Origin: 66-474 sp035547895
GTDB taxonomy: Bacteria; Pseudomonadota; Gammaproteobacteria; Xanthomonadales; Rhodanobacteraceae
Assembly: GCA_035547895.1 (NCBI GenBank)
Contig: DASZTT010000198.1
Span: forward strand, 1-17,080
Length of the DNA: 17,080 nt
Direction of reading: 5' to 3'
This document shows, piece by piece, positions 1 through 6,731 of this stretch. The notes beneath the pieces were generated by a model that ran no database searches, was not told the origin of the DNA, and worked only from the letters and a program-made list of their open reading frames with translations. The position numbers and the translations under genes are program-made. Every line of letters starts with the position of its first letter. Within the stretch, counting starts at the first letter, position 1.

Positions 1-762
1 AACGGTGCGCGCACGGTGCTGGTGAAGCCGATCGCCAGCGAGATGGACCTGCACTACTTCGACTGGGTGCAGGCGAATCGTGACTACGTCGCCAAGGCCA
101 GCAATGGCCAGATCGGCTACCTGCACATTCCCGACATGGGCGTCGACGGCGCGCGCGAATTCATCAAGTGGTACTACCCGCAGCTGCGCAAACCGGGACT
201 GATCATCGACGTGCGCGACAACGGCGGCGGCTTCATGTCGCAGACCATGATCGAACGGCTGTCACGCAAGCTGCTGGCGTACAACTACCTGCGCGGCAGC
301 TCGATCACCGGCACCTATCCGGGCGCGACCTACCTCGGCCACCTCGCCGCGCTCAGCAACGGCACCACCGCTTCGGACGGCGACATCTTCTCCTACATGT
401 TCAAGCAGGCGAAGCTGGGACCGCTGATCGGCACGCGCACCTGGGGCGGCGTGGTCGGCATCGGCGATCTCGGACCGCTGATCGACGGCGGCAGCGTCAA
501 CGTGCCGCAGTTCGCGGCGATCGTGAATCTCGAGGGCAAGTACGCGGTCGAAGGCCAGGGCGTCGAGCCGGACATCGTGGTCAACGAAGACGTGTCGCAG
601 CAACTGGCCGGCAAGGATCCGCAACTCGACAAGGCGATCGAAGTGCTGCAAAAGGAAATCCAGGCGCATCCACTGAAGCTGCCGCCGCAGCCGCCGGGGC
701 TGGACAAGGCGCCGCCGGCCATGCGGCCGAAATCGGCTTCCAGCACCGCGCCCGCGGGTTGA
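1..762 (+). CDS. Tricorn-type S41 family peptidase, C-terminal part (5' end outside window)
   Basis: The reading frame is open from base 1 and ends at TGA 760-762, so 253 C-terminal residues are visible. It matches the C-terminal catalytic region of tricorn-like serine peptidases (family S41), which degrade peptides. Seen in order: the core strand and loop LIIDVRDNGGG (bases 199-231), the nucleophile motif TTASDGDIF with the expected catalytic Ser at 373-375 followed by Asp, then IGTRTWGGVVGIG, and the ending motif EGKYAVEGQGVEPDI, which should hold the active-site Glu. The closing DPQLDKAIEVLQKE helix is also typical of the family. The last 30 or so residues are rich in Pro and Ala and probably disordered. 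The beta-propeller and PDZ regions usual in tricorn homologues would lie upstream, outside the window. An internal GTG at base 16 could be mistaken for a start, but homology continues through it. Confident in the family; the substrate is unknown. Confidence 0.9.
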   Translation, partial: NGARTVLVKPIASEMDLHYFDWVQANRDYVAKASNGQIGYLHIPDMGVDGAREFIKWYYPQLRKPGLIIDVRDNGGGFMSQTMIERLSRKLLAYNYLRGSSITGTYPGATYLGHLAALSNGTTASDGDIFSYMFKQAKLGPLIGTRTWGGVVGIGDLGPLIDGGSVNVPQFAAIVNLEGKYAVEGQGVEPDIVVNEDVSQQLAGKDPQLDKAIEVLQKEIQAHPLKLPPQPPGLDKAPPAMRPKSASSTAPAG

Positions 763-768
763 ATGGCA

Positions 769-806
769 TCACCCGTCATCCCGGCTTTCGCCGGGATGAC
801 GGGTGA
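769..806. repeat. Perfect inverted repeat, REP-like hairpin and possible bidirectional terminator
   Basis: Arms TCACCCGTCATCCCGGC (769-785) and its exact complement (790-806) flank a 4-base loop TTTC, giving a 17-bp stem. It starts seven bases after the stop of the upstream peptidase gene and lies 35 bases beyond the stop of the convergent methyltransferase gene. The core CGTCATCCCGGC...GCCGGGATGACG resembles the dispersed intergenic palindromes common in proteobacterial genomes, whose translation gives the familiar VIPAFAGMTG string. There is no clear T-run, so it is not a classic intrinsic terminator, but a stem this strong between convergent genes could end or stabilise both transcripts. 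Confidence 0.8.
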
Positions 807-841
807 ATTGCAGCTTCCGGGCGCGAAACCCCGGACGCGAA

Positions 842-1648
842 TCAGGAACGCGCACCCGCGGATTGTTCCGTGCGCAATTGCTGCCGCAACCTTTCCGCAT
901 CGCTCCACGTCAGCGGCGTGCGCTTTCCGGCAAGTTGCAGCAAGCGGCGCGCGCGGCGTTGTTTCGTGACGATGCGCAGCCAGCGCGGATCCAGCGGTTC
1001 GGCCGTGAAGGCGTGCAGCATGCGGCCGTCGCTGGCGAAGTGGCGGCCCAGCTTGTTTGCCAGGGCTTGCAGGCTCGCGGCCGTGTAGAACCCGACGTGA
1101 TGGCCGGATTCGGGCGCGTAGTAATGCCATTCGCCCGGCCGCGGGCTGTGCGGCGGCAGCAGTTCGGTGGAGAAGATCAGGATGGGTGCGCGTTCGGTGA
1201 GTTGCCGGAACGTCGGCAGCGGATCGACCAGGTGTTCGGCGACTTCGAAACAGGTGACGAGGTCGCAAGTCGCGTTGCCGTCGTCTTCGAAAGCCCGCGC
1301 GAACAGGTTCTCGCAGTGCGGATCGGTCCAGCGGAAATCGTGGCCGCGATCGCGCATCAGCCGCACGAACAGGCCGGTGCCGCCGCCGTAATCCAGCGCG
1401 GTGCGCACGGAGCGGAAGCGCCAGCGCAACAGCGCGTCCACCGCGTCCGCCAGCCACAGGTTGCGCATCACGATCCCGGTGTCGAGTGCGGCGATCGCGC
1501 GGTCGGCATACGCTTCGTCCAGCCAATGCGGATTCTCGACCGCGACATAACCGCACGTGCGGCAGCGCTGGTACTGCGCGCGATGGCGGCCGAGCACCAC
1601 GAGCTCACCGAAGGGCTCGCCGGACCCGCCGCACAATTTGCAATTCAT
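842..1648 (-). CDS. Class I SAM-dependent methyltransferase with N-terminal C4 zinc finger
   Basis: The 268-residue protein starts at ATG 1646-1648, which overlaps the bioD stop as ATGA. The N-terminus carries two CxxC pairs (Cys3/Cys6 and Cys29/Cys32), a probable zinc-binding knuckle. The Rossmann methyltransferase core follows: motif I LDYGGGTG at about 85-92 binds S-adenosylmethionine, CFEVAEHL at 133-140 is the usual post-motif, and GEWHYYAPESGHHVGFYT at 172-189 is typical of the Methyltransf_23-like group. The C-terminal 40 residues are basic. The substrate is not known. Its place behind bioD raises the question of BioC (malonyl-ACP methyltransferase), but the zinc finger and core motifs do not look like BioC, so I do not assign it. 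Overlap with bioD implies co-expression and probably translational coupling. Confidence 0.85.
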   Translation of the reverse strand: MNCKLCGGSGEPFGELVVLGRHRAQYQRCRTCGYVAVENPHWLDEAYADRAIAALDTGIVMRNLWLADAVDALLRWRFRSVRTALDYGGGTGLFVRLMRDRGHDFRWTDPHCENLFARAFEDDGNATCDLVTCFEVAEHLVDPLPTFRQLTERAPILIFSTELLPPHSPRPGEWHYYAPESGHHVGFYTAASLQALANKLGRHFASDGRMLHAFTAEPLDPRWLRIVTKQRRARRLLQLAGKRTPLTWSDAERLRQQLRTEQSAGARS

Positions 1649-2340
1649 TTGAGTCCGCGCACGGCGTCGGCGGCATCGCGCAGCGAAGCCGCCGCGGAAA
1701 CCGGTTCGATGCCGTGGCCGATCACGCCGAGGCACGGCGCGGCCAGCGAACGGTTCAAGGTGACCAGGTTTTCCTTCGGATATTGCAGGTCCGGATCGAT
1801 GCGATTGCCGATCCAGCCCAGCAGCTCGCAGCCGTCGGTGCGGATCGCCCGGGCCGTGAGCTGCGCATGGTTGAGGCAGCCGAGTTTCAGTCCGACCACC
1901 AGGATCACCGGCAACTGCAGGTGGCGGGGAATGGCACTGACGCGCAGCGATTCCGAAATCGGGGCCAGCCAGCCGCCCACGCCCTCGATCACGATGGCGT
2001 CGCCGTGCATGATCGCGATGCGGTCGTAGGCATCCTCGATCGGCGGCAGCGTCACTTCCTCTTCCACCTCCGCCGCGGCGATGTGCGGCGACACCGGCGG
2101 TGCGAACGCGAACGGATTGCAATCCTGGTAGCGCTCGGGCCTGGGATCGCTCGCCGCGATCAGCGCCAGCGCGTCGTCGCTGCGCAAGCCTTCCGGCGAT
2201 TCCTTGCAACCGCTGGCGACGGGTTTCATGCCGGTCGCGCGCAACCCCGCCGCGCGCAGCGCGTGCAGCAGCGCGCAGGCCGCCCAGGTCTTGCCGATGC
2301 CGGTATCGGTGCCGGTGATGAATACGCCAGTTGCCTTCAT
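1645..2340 (-). CDS. bioD: ATP-dependent dethiobiotin synthetase BioD
   Basis: The 231-residue protein has the usual length for BioD, which closes the ureido ring of 7,8-diaminopelargonate with CO2 and ATP to make dethiobiotin, the step before biotin synthase. Seen: the P-loop GTDTGIGKT at residues 10-18, the catalytic-lysine segment GMKPVASG at 37-44, SDD at 54-56, the EGVGGWLAP motif at 119-127 that closes over the substrate, and VVGLKLGCLNHA at 148-159. The start ATG at 2338-2340 is fixed by homology at MKATGVFITG and overlaps the stop of the TMEM175-like gene as ATGA. The downstream methyltransferase overlaps its own stop in the same way. No other biotin gene is in the window. Cytoplasmic. 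Confidence 0.95.
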   Translation of the reverse strand: MKATGVFITGTDTGIGKTWAACALLHALRAAGLRATGMKPVASGCKESPEGLRSDDALALIAASDPRPERYQDCNPFAFAPPVSPHIAAAEVEEEVTLPPIEDAYDRIAIMHGDAIVIEGVGGWLAPISESLRVSAIPRHLQLPVILVVGLKLGCLNHAQLTARAIRTDGCELLGWIGNRIDPDLQYPKENLVTLNRSLAAPCLGVIGHGIEPVSAAASLRDAADAVRGLK

Positions 2341-3056
2341 GGGACCGCTCCTCGTTCCATGCGCGCACGATAGCGGTTTGCGATGCCATGGGTGAACCCG
2401 AGCAGCGCGTAGCTGAATCCGGCCACCGCGATCAGCCAGCCGGCGCCCGTCGCGAACGCCGCCACCGCGATCAGCGCCGACAGCAGGCCGATGCTTGCGT
2501 AATACGCCCACGACAGCATGTTGACGTGCACCGGAATCGCGTCGGCAGCGACCAGATGCCCGTTGCGCAGGCCATGCCGGCACAGCAACGCGAGGGTGCC
2601 CGCCATGCAGGCGTAGGACAAGCCGTAGCACGCAAACAAAGCCGCAAGCGCCGGCAGGCTGGCGCTGGTGAGGGCGAAATCCGGCGACAGCCAGCCATGC
2701 GTGATGGAACTGAAAAAGCTGGCGTAGACCAGATGCAGCGGAAACACGAAGATCAGCGCAAAAAACACCAGCAGCAGCGACAGCAACAGGCTGGTGCGAT
2801 CCGTCAGCCGCACGCTGTCGCGCCAGCGTACGTGGCCATGCCAGAAGATCGCCAGTTGCACGAAGCAGGCGGCGAAGGCCGGGATGCCGCGCAGCGCGTG
2901 CACGAGCGCCGCGACGGTGCGCGGCAAGTTGGCGCCGCTGATCACCAGCAACGTGATCGCAAAGGCGAAAGCGCCGTCCACGAAATTGTCGAGGCGCGCG
3001 CTTTCCGCGCGGTCATGGCGCATTTCGGCAACGGCGGGAGGCACGGAGTCGGACAC
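2337..3056 (-). CDS. TMEM175-family (DUF1211) putative potassium channel
   Basis: The 239-residue hydrophobic protein has about six membrane segments (roughly 27-40, 55-75, 89-112, 130-160, 178-200 and 205-222), which fits single-repeat bacterial TMEM175 channels that assemble as tetramers and conduct K+. The signature in the first helix is RLDNFVDGAFAFAITLLVI at 21-39. The family usually reads FSDG here; this protein has FVDG, a Ser-to-Val change. The start used is GTG at 3054-3056. An in-frame ATG at 3021-3023 would remove 11 residues and still leave the signature intact, and neither start has a clear Shine-Dalgarno sequence. The stop overlaps the bioD start as ATGA. Family assignment is good; actual ion selectivity is unproven. 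Confidence 0.82.
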   Translation of the reverse strand: MSDSVPPAVAEMRHDRAESARLDNFVDGAFAFAITLLVISGANLPRTVAALVHALRGIPAFAACFVQLAIFWHGHVRWRDSVRLTDRTSLLLSLLLVFFALIFVFPLHLVYASFFSSITHGWLSPDFALTSASLPALAALFACYGLSYACMAGTLALLCRHGLRNGHLVAADAIPVHVNMLSWAYYASIGLLSALIAVAAFATGAGWLIAVAGFSYALLGFTHGIANRYRARMERGAVP

Positions 3057-3202
3057 CGCGCGATAATAGCGCTCGGCGTTGCCGTTCGTTCGAGCTGACG
3101 CGCAAAGAACGCGCGCCGCTCAACTCAAAGCCCTCGTTCAGCGGTAGCGCCAGGGTCTGCGCGCCGCTCCACTCAAAACCTCCTCAAGCGAGTGCATCCA
3201 AA
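3057..3202. other. Divergent intergenic region with an imperfect direct repeat
   Basis: The 146-bp gap separates the leftward TMEM175 unit from rightward msrC and must hold both promoters. It contains GCGCGCCGCTCAACTCAAAG at 3111-3130 and a near copy GCGCGCCGCTCCACTCAAAA at 3159-3178, offset by 48 bases with two mismatches over 20. No clear -35/-10 pair for msrC is visible. No open frame with coding character is seen. Confidence 0.55.
3063..3068 (-). promoter_or_regulatory. Candidate -10 element upstream of the TMEM175-bioD-methyltransferase unit
   Basis: On the minus strand TATTAT (5 of 6 to TATAAT) ends seven bases before the GTG at 3056, so transcription could start at or next to that codon and give a leaderless message. 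No convincing -35 hexamer is seen at 16-18 bp spacing (AACGAA or GAACGA). With the ATG at 3023 as start, the same site would give a leader of about 33 bases. Confidence 0.3.
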
Positions 3203-3697
3203 GTGTTCGAAACCGCTCCCATCACCGCGACCGACAAGCCGACGCTGTACGCCGAACTGGCGCAGCAGGCACGCGGCCTGCTGGACGGCGAAACCAACCT
3301 CGTCGCCAATGCCGCCAATTTCGCGGCGCTGGCCTATCACGCGCTGCCCGACATCAACTGGTGCGGCTTCTATTTTCTCGAGGGCGGTGAACTGGTGGTG
3401 GGACCGTTCCAGGGCAAGCCGGCCTGCATCCGCATCGCGCTGGGGCGCGGGGTGTGCGGCGTCGCCGCCGAAACCCGTGCGACGCAGGTGGTGGAAGACG
3501 TCAATGCGCACCCCAACCACATCTTCTGCGATGGCGCCTCGCGCTCGGAAATCGTGGTGCCGCTGCTACGCGCGGATGGTTCGCTGCTCGGCGTGTGGGA
3601 TGTCGACTCGCCCAGCCTTGCGCGCTTCGACGACGAAGATCGCGCGGGGATGGAAGCGCTGTGCGCGGCGTTCATGCACGCTGCGGAGAGTCGCTGA
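3203..3697 (+). CDS. msrC: Free methionine-(R)-sulfoxide reductase (GAF domain)
   Basis: The 164-residue single GAF-domain protein matches fRMsr (E. coli YebR/MsrC), which reduces free methionine-R-sulfoxide to methionine in the cytoplasm with thioredoxin-type reductants. The three catalytic cysteines are present at Cys75, Cys85 and Cys109, with the 10 and 24 residue spacing of E. coli Cys84/Cys94/Cys118. They lie in GKPACIRIALGRGVCG and HIFCDGASRSEIVVPL. NWCGFYFL at 52-59 and LLGVWDVDSP at 128-137 are also characteristic. The start is GTG at 3203-3205, giving the normal family N-terminus; only a weak purine stretch AAGCGAG (3186-3192) lies upstream. The gene appears monocistronic and diverges from the TMEM175 unit. 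Confidence 0.93.
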   Translation: MFETAPITATDKPTLYAELAQQARGLLDGETNLVANAANFAALAYHALPDINWCGFYFLEGGELVVGPFQGKPACIRIALGRGVCGVAAETRATQVVEDVNAHPNHIFCDGASRSEIVVPLLRADGSLLGVWDVDSPSLARFDDEDRAGMEALCAAFMHAAESR

Positions 3698-3846
3698 ACA
3701 TTCCGCGACGCCGCGTCACTTACATTCCGCGCACCACTTGTTCAGCCTGACTCGCGCCTGACCGCGTTCAGCCGAACGTAACCGGGTCGTCACGGTGGCC
3801 GGCGCATGCTTGCGCGCACACTCCGCCACGGTCCTGGGGAGGCAGC
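3698..3846. other. Intergenic region upstream of the S53 peptidase
   Basis: This 149-bp gap has no coding frame that I trust. It holds a 10-bp direct repeat ACATTCCGCG (3698-3707 and 3722-3731), GTTCAGCC twice (3740-3747 and 3766-3773), and the ribosome site just before the peptidase. I find no convincing promoter hexamers or terminator. Confidence 0.4.
3836..3842 (+). promoter_or_regulatory. Ribosome binding site of the S53 peptidase
   Basis: GGGGAGG, four bases before ATG 3847. It is the strongest Shine-Dalgarno match in the area and supports this start over later in-frame ATGs. Confidence 0.75.
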
Positions 3847-5469
3847 ATGCGCAAAGTCCAGAACACCGCTCCGGCGACGACGCGCCGGCATCTTCCTTCC
3901 GCGATGCGCTACCTGGGTAGCTGCGCCAACGACGAATCGATGGACGTGACGCTGGTGTTTCGGCGCCGGCAGCCGATGGAACGGCCGATACCCCGGATGG
4001 CGCGCGCGGACTTCGCCGCGCGCTACGGCGCCGATCCTGCCGACGTGGAACGCGTGCGCGCGTTCGGCCGGCAGCACGGAATGCAGGAACAGGCGTGCGA
4101 CATGGCGCGCCGCAGCTTGCACTGGCACGGCAGCGCGCAGGCGCTGCAACAGGCCTTCGGGGTGAAGCTGGGCCGCTACGAAATGTCGCCGGGCGGCGCG
4201 ACTTACATTGGTTGCAGCGGAACGCCGACAATGCCGGACCCCTCGGTGATCGCGGTGCTGGGGCTGGACCGCCGCCCGGTCGCGCATCCGCATTTCCGGA
4301 TCGCGCAGGCGCAACCCGCCGCGACCTACACGCCGGTGCAGATCGGTGAGCTCTACGCTTTCCCGGAGGGCGACGGCACCGGCGAGACCATCGCGATCAT
4401 CGAACTCGGCGGCGGTTACCAGCAGTCCGACCTCGATACCTATTTCAGCGGGCTCGGCTTGCAGACGCCGTCGGTGAGCGCGGTGCCCGTCGATGGTGGC
4501 AGCAACCAGCCGGGTTCCAGTGCGGATGCGGAAGTGCTGCTGGACATCGAGGTTGCCGGCGCGCTGGCGCCCGCGGCGACGTTCGTCGTGTACTTCGCGC
4601 CGAACACCGACCAGGGTTTCTACGACGCGATTTCGCAGGCCGCGCACAGCAGCGACCAGCCCGCCACGGTGATGTCGATCAGTTGGGGCGGACCGGAAGA
4701 CAGTTGGAGCGCGTCGTCGCGCGACGCGATGGAAACCGCACTCGAAGATGCGGCTGCGCTGGGCGTCACGGTGTGTGTGGCCGCAGGTGACGGCGGCTCC
4801 GGCGATGGCGAGACCGACGGCCAGCCGCACGCGGACTATCCCGCGTCCAGTGCTTCGGTGTTGGGCTGCGGCGGCACCAAGCTGATGTCGAGCGGCACCA
4901 CTATCTCCAGCGAAGTGGTGTGGAACGAAACCGCCGCGAACGAGGGCGCCACCGGTGGCGGCGTCAGCGCGGTGTTCGCCTTGCCGGCGTGGCAGGCGAA
5001 CGCGAACGTGCCCGCGGGACCGAACGGCTTCGCGGGGCGCGGCGTGCCGGACGTCGCCGGCAATGCCGATCCGCTCACCGGCTACGACGTGCTGGTCGAT
5101 GGCCAGAACGAAGTCGTCGGCGGCACCAGCGCCGTCGCGCCGTTGTGGGCGGCATTGATCGCGCGCCTGAACCAGCAACTCGGCAAGTCATTGGGCCTCG
5201 CCAACGCCGCGTTGTACGGAACCGATGGCAATGGATTCCGCGACATCACCCAGGGCGACAATGGTGCCTACCAGGCCGGCGCGGGTTGGGATGCCTGCAC
5301 CGGTTGGGGCAGCCCGGATGGCGCGGCGTTGCTCACCGCGTTGTCGGGTTCGGCCGCGGGCAGCGAGCCGGTCGCGGGCGCGCAACCCAAAAGCGGCGGA
5401 CAGACGTCCAGATCCGCGAAGCCGAAACCCTCGGGCTCCAAGCGCAGTGGTCACGGCAAACGCCGGTGA
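3847..5469 (+). CDS. S53 family serine-carboxyl peptidase (sedolisin/kumamolisin type)
   Basis: The 540-residue protein has a prodomain at about 30-150 (the pro-kumamolisin activation domain, with QQAFGVKLGRYE and a final SVIAVLGLD) and a catalytic domain at about 160-500. Catalytic residues are visible with sedolisin spacing: Glu229 and Asp233 in SADAEVLLDIEV, Asp315 in VAAGDGGSGDG (oxyanion hole) and nucleophile Ser428 in GGTSAVAPLWAAL. The calcium site is DI at 466-467 with GxGxD at 478-482. Members cut proteins, usually at acid pH, after removal of the prodomain. The N-terminus (MRKVQNTAPATTRRHLP) has no hydrophobic signal segment, so the export route is unclear. The last 40 residues are Ser/Lys/Arg-rich and low in complexity. 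It stands alone, convergent with the threonine synthase-like gene 27 bases away. Confidence 0.93.
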   Translation: MRKVQNTAPATTRRHLPSAMRYLGSCANDESMDVTLVFRRRQPMERPIPRMARADFAARYGADPADVERVRAFGRQHGMQEQACDMARRSLHWHGSAQALQQAFGVKLGRYEMSPGGATYIGCSGTPTMPDPSVIAVLGLDRRPVAHPHFRIAQAQPAATYTPVQIGELYAFPEGDGTGETIAIIELGGGYQQSDLDTYFSGLGLQTPSVSAVPVDGGSNQPGSSADAEVLLDIEVAGALAPAATFVVYFAPNTDQGFYDAISQAAHSSDQPATVMSISWGGPEDSWSASSRDAMETALEDAAALGVTVCVAAGDGGSGDGETDGQPHADYPASSASVLGCGGTKLMSSGTTISSEVVWNETAANEGATGGGVSAVFALPAWQANANVPAGPNGFAGRGVPDVAGNADPLTGYDVLVDGQNEVVGGTSAVAPLWAALIARLNQQLGKSLGLANAALYGTDGNGFRDITQGDNGAYQAGAGWDACTGWGSPDGAALLTALSGSAAGSEPVAGAQPKSGGQTSRSAKPKPSGSKRSGHGKRR

Positions 5470-5496
5470 TTGCCTGCGCAGTTCAGCTTGCGCGGA

Positions 5497-6693
5497 TCAG
5501 GCCTGGCCCGGTGCCTTGAGATGCAACGCACCTGCGATGACGTCCGTGTATTTCAGGCCCGCGCCGGTGTTGAACAGCACCACGCGCTGCGAAGGATCCA
5601 GCACGCCGCGTGACAACAATTGCGCATAAGCTGCCGTGGCGGCCGCGCCTTCCGGTGACAGCAGGACGCCTTCGTTGGCGGCCCAGTCCTGTATCGACGC
5701 GAAGATGTCTTCGTCCGAAACGGCGACGGCCATGCCGCCGGATTCGCGCATGATGTCAAGCAGGATGTAATCGCCGTAGGCCTTGGGCACGCGCAGGCCC
5801 GACGCCGCGGTGTGCGGGTTCTGCCACGCGGTGCTGGCCGCGGCGCCATCGTCGAACGCCTTGACCACCGGTGCGCAGCCGGAGGACTGCACGCCGAACA
5901 TGCGCGGACGCCGGCCCGGCTTCACCCAGCCCAGTTGCTCGAGTTCCGCGAACGCCTTCCACATCCCGATCATGCCGACACCTCCGCCGGTGGGGTAGAA
6001 CACCGCGTCGGGATATTCCCAGCCGAGCTGCTCGACCAGTTCGTAGCCCATCGTCTTCTTGCCTTCCACGCGGAATGGTTCCTTGAGCGTGGAGATGTCG
6101 AACCAGCCTTCCTGCTGCTTGCGCTCGCCGAGCATGCGCGCGCAGTCGGAAATCACGCCGTCGACCAGCGTAACTTGCGCGCCGTAGGCCGACACTTCGA
6201 CGAAGTTGGCGATCGGCACGTCGCGCGGCATGAAGATGTGCGCTTCGATCCCGGCCGCCGCGGCATACGCCGCCAGCGCGCCGGCAGCATTGCCGGCGGA
6301 TGGAATGGCGAGTTTGCGCAGTCCGTAATGCCGCGCCATCGTCACCGCCATTGCCAGCCCGCGCGCCTTGAAGGTGCCGGTGGGATTCGCGCCCTCTTCC
6401 TTGAGCAGTGCGTTGGGATTGCGCTTGCTGCGCAGCATCGGCGTCCAGCCCTCGCCCAGCGTCACCGGTTCGACCTCGGGCAACACCGCGTGGTAACGCC
6501 ACATGCCGCGCCACGGGGAATCACCGTCGCCGACCACTTCCTGCGGCGAGCTGCCGCGCAGGTGCGACAGGTCGTAACGCACGTACAGTGCGCCGGCGGG
6601 TGGGTCCTTGCATTGCGTGCACACGGTCTGCGGCGCGTCGGCCGGCAAATGCGCGTGGCAGCGGGAACATTCGAGATAGGCGATGGCAGGCAT
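5497..6693 (-). CDS. thrC: Threonine synthase-like PLP-dependent enzyme with N-terminal zinc ribbon
   Basis: The 398-residue fold-type II PLP enzyme is probably threonine synthase, which converts O-phospho-L-homoserine to threonine in the cytoplasm. The N-terminal CxxC pairs at Cys9/Cys12 and Cys25/Cys28 form a probable zinc ribbon, followed by EGWTPML at 81-87. The PLP lysine is Lys109 in GANPTGTFKARG, the phosphate-contact loop is PSAGNAAGALAAY at 131-143, the glycine loop is PTGGGVGMIG at 234-243, and TGAGLKY at 376-382 matches the threonine synthase end motif. The start ATG at 6691-6693 is set by an AGGAG site and by the zinc ribbon; an open frame upstream is not coding. It follows the symporter gene by 38 bases. 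It stands apart from any thrA/thrB, so it may be a second copy or a relative with another beta/gamma-elimination activity. Confidence 0.85.
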   Translation of the reverse strand: MPAIAYLECSRCHAHLPADAPQTVCTQCKDPPAGALYVRYDLSHLRGSSPQEVVGDGDSPWRGMWRYHAVLPEVEPVTLGEGWTPMLRSKRNPNALLKEEGANPTGTFKARGLAMAVTMARHYGLRKLAIPSAGNAAGALAAYAAAAGIEAHIFMPRDVPIANFVEVSAYGAQVTLVDGVISDCARMLGERKQQEGWFDISTLKEPFRVEGKKTMGYELVEQLGWEYPDAVFYPTGGGVGMIGMWKAFAELEQLGWVKPGRRPRMFGVQSSGCAPVVKAFDDGAAASTAWQNPHTAASGLRVPKAYGDYILLDIMRESGGMAVAVSDEDIFASIQDWAANEGVLLSPEGAAATAAYAQLLSRGVLDPSQRVVLFNTGAGLKYTDVIAGALHLKAPGQA

Positions 6694-6703
6694 CGTGGTG
6701 GTT

Positions 6704-6708
6704 CTCCT
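6704..6708 (-). promoter_or_regulatory. Ribosome binding site of the threonine synthase-like gene
   Basis: AGGAG on the minus strand, ten bases before ATG 6693, inside the 38-base gap after the symporter stop. It decides the start among several in-frame codons in a long open frame. Confidence 0.6.
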
Positions 6709-6731
6709 GCGTTGGTGGATGTCGGAACGGG

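Noticed and set aside
393..1556. Minus-strand open frame of 387 residues crossing the palindrome
   Set aside because: It overlaps both the S41 peptidase and the methyltransferase in the wrong frames and includes the translated repeat VIPAKAGMTG, a known artefact of such palindromes.
842..2389. A single 515-residue protein spanning methyltransferase and bioD positions
   Set aside because: The upstream half is an out-of-frame reading of bioD; the methyltransferase begins at its own ATG at 1648.
3698..3731. Direct repeat ACATTCCGCG upstream of the S53 gene as an operator
   Set aside because: Only ten bases, partly at the msrC stop, and not associated with promoter hexamers; could be chance.
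3790..5178. Minus-strand open frame of 462 residues opposite the S53 peptidase
   Set aside because: No motif, unusual His/Arg-rich composition, and the plus-strand gene has an intact active site and ribosome site.
5476..5493. Possible terminator GCGCA-N8-TGCGC between the convergent S53 and threonine synthase-like genes
   Set aside because: Only a 5-bp stem with an 8-base loop and no T-run; too weak to call.
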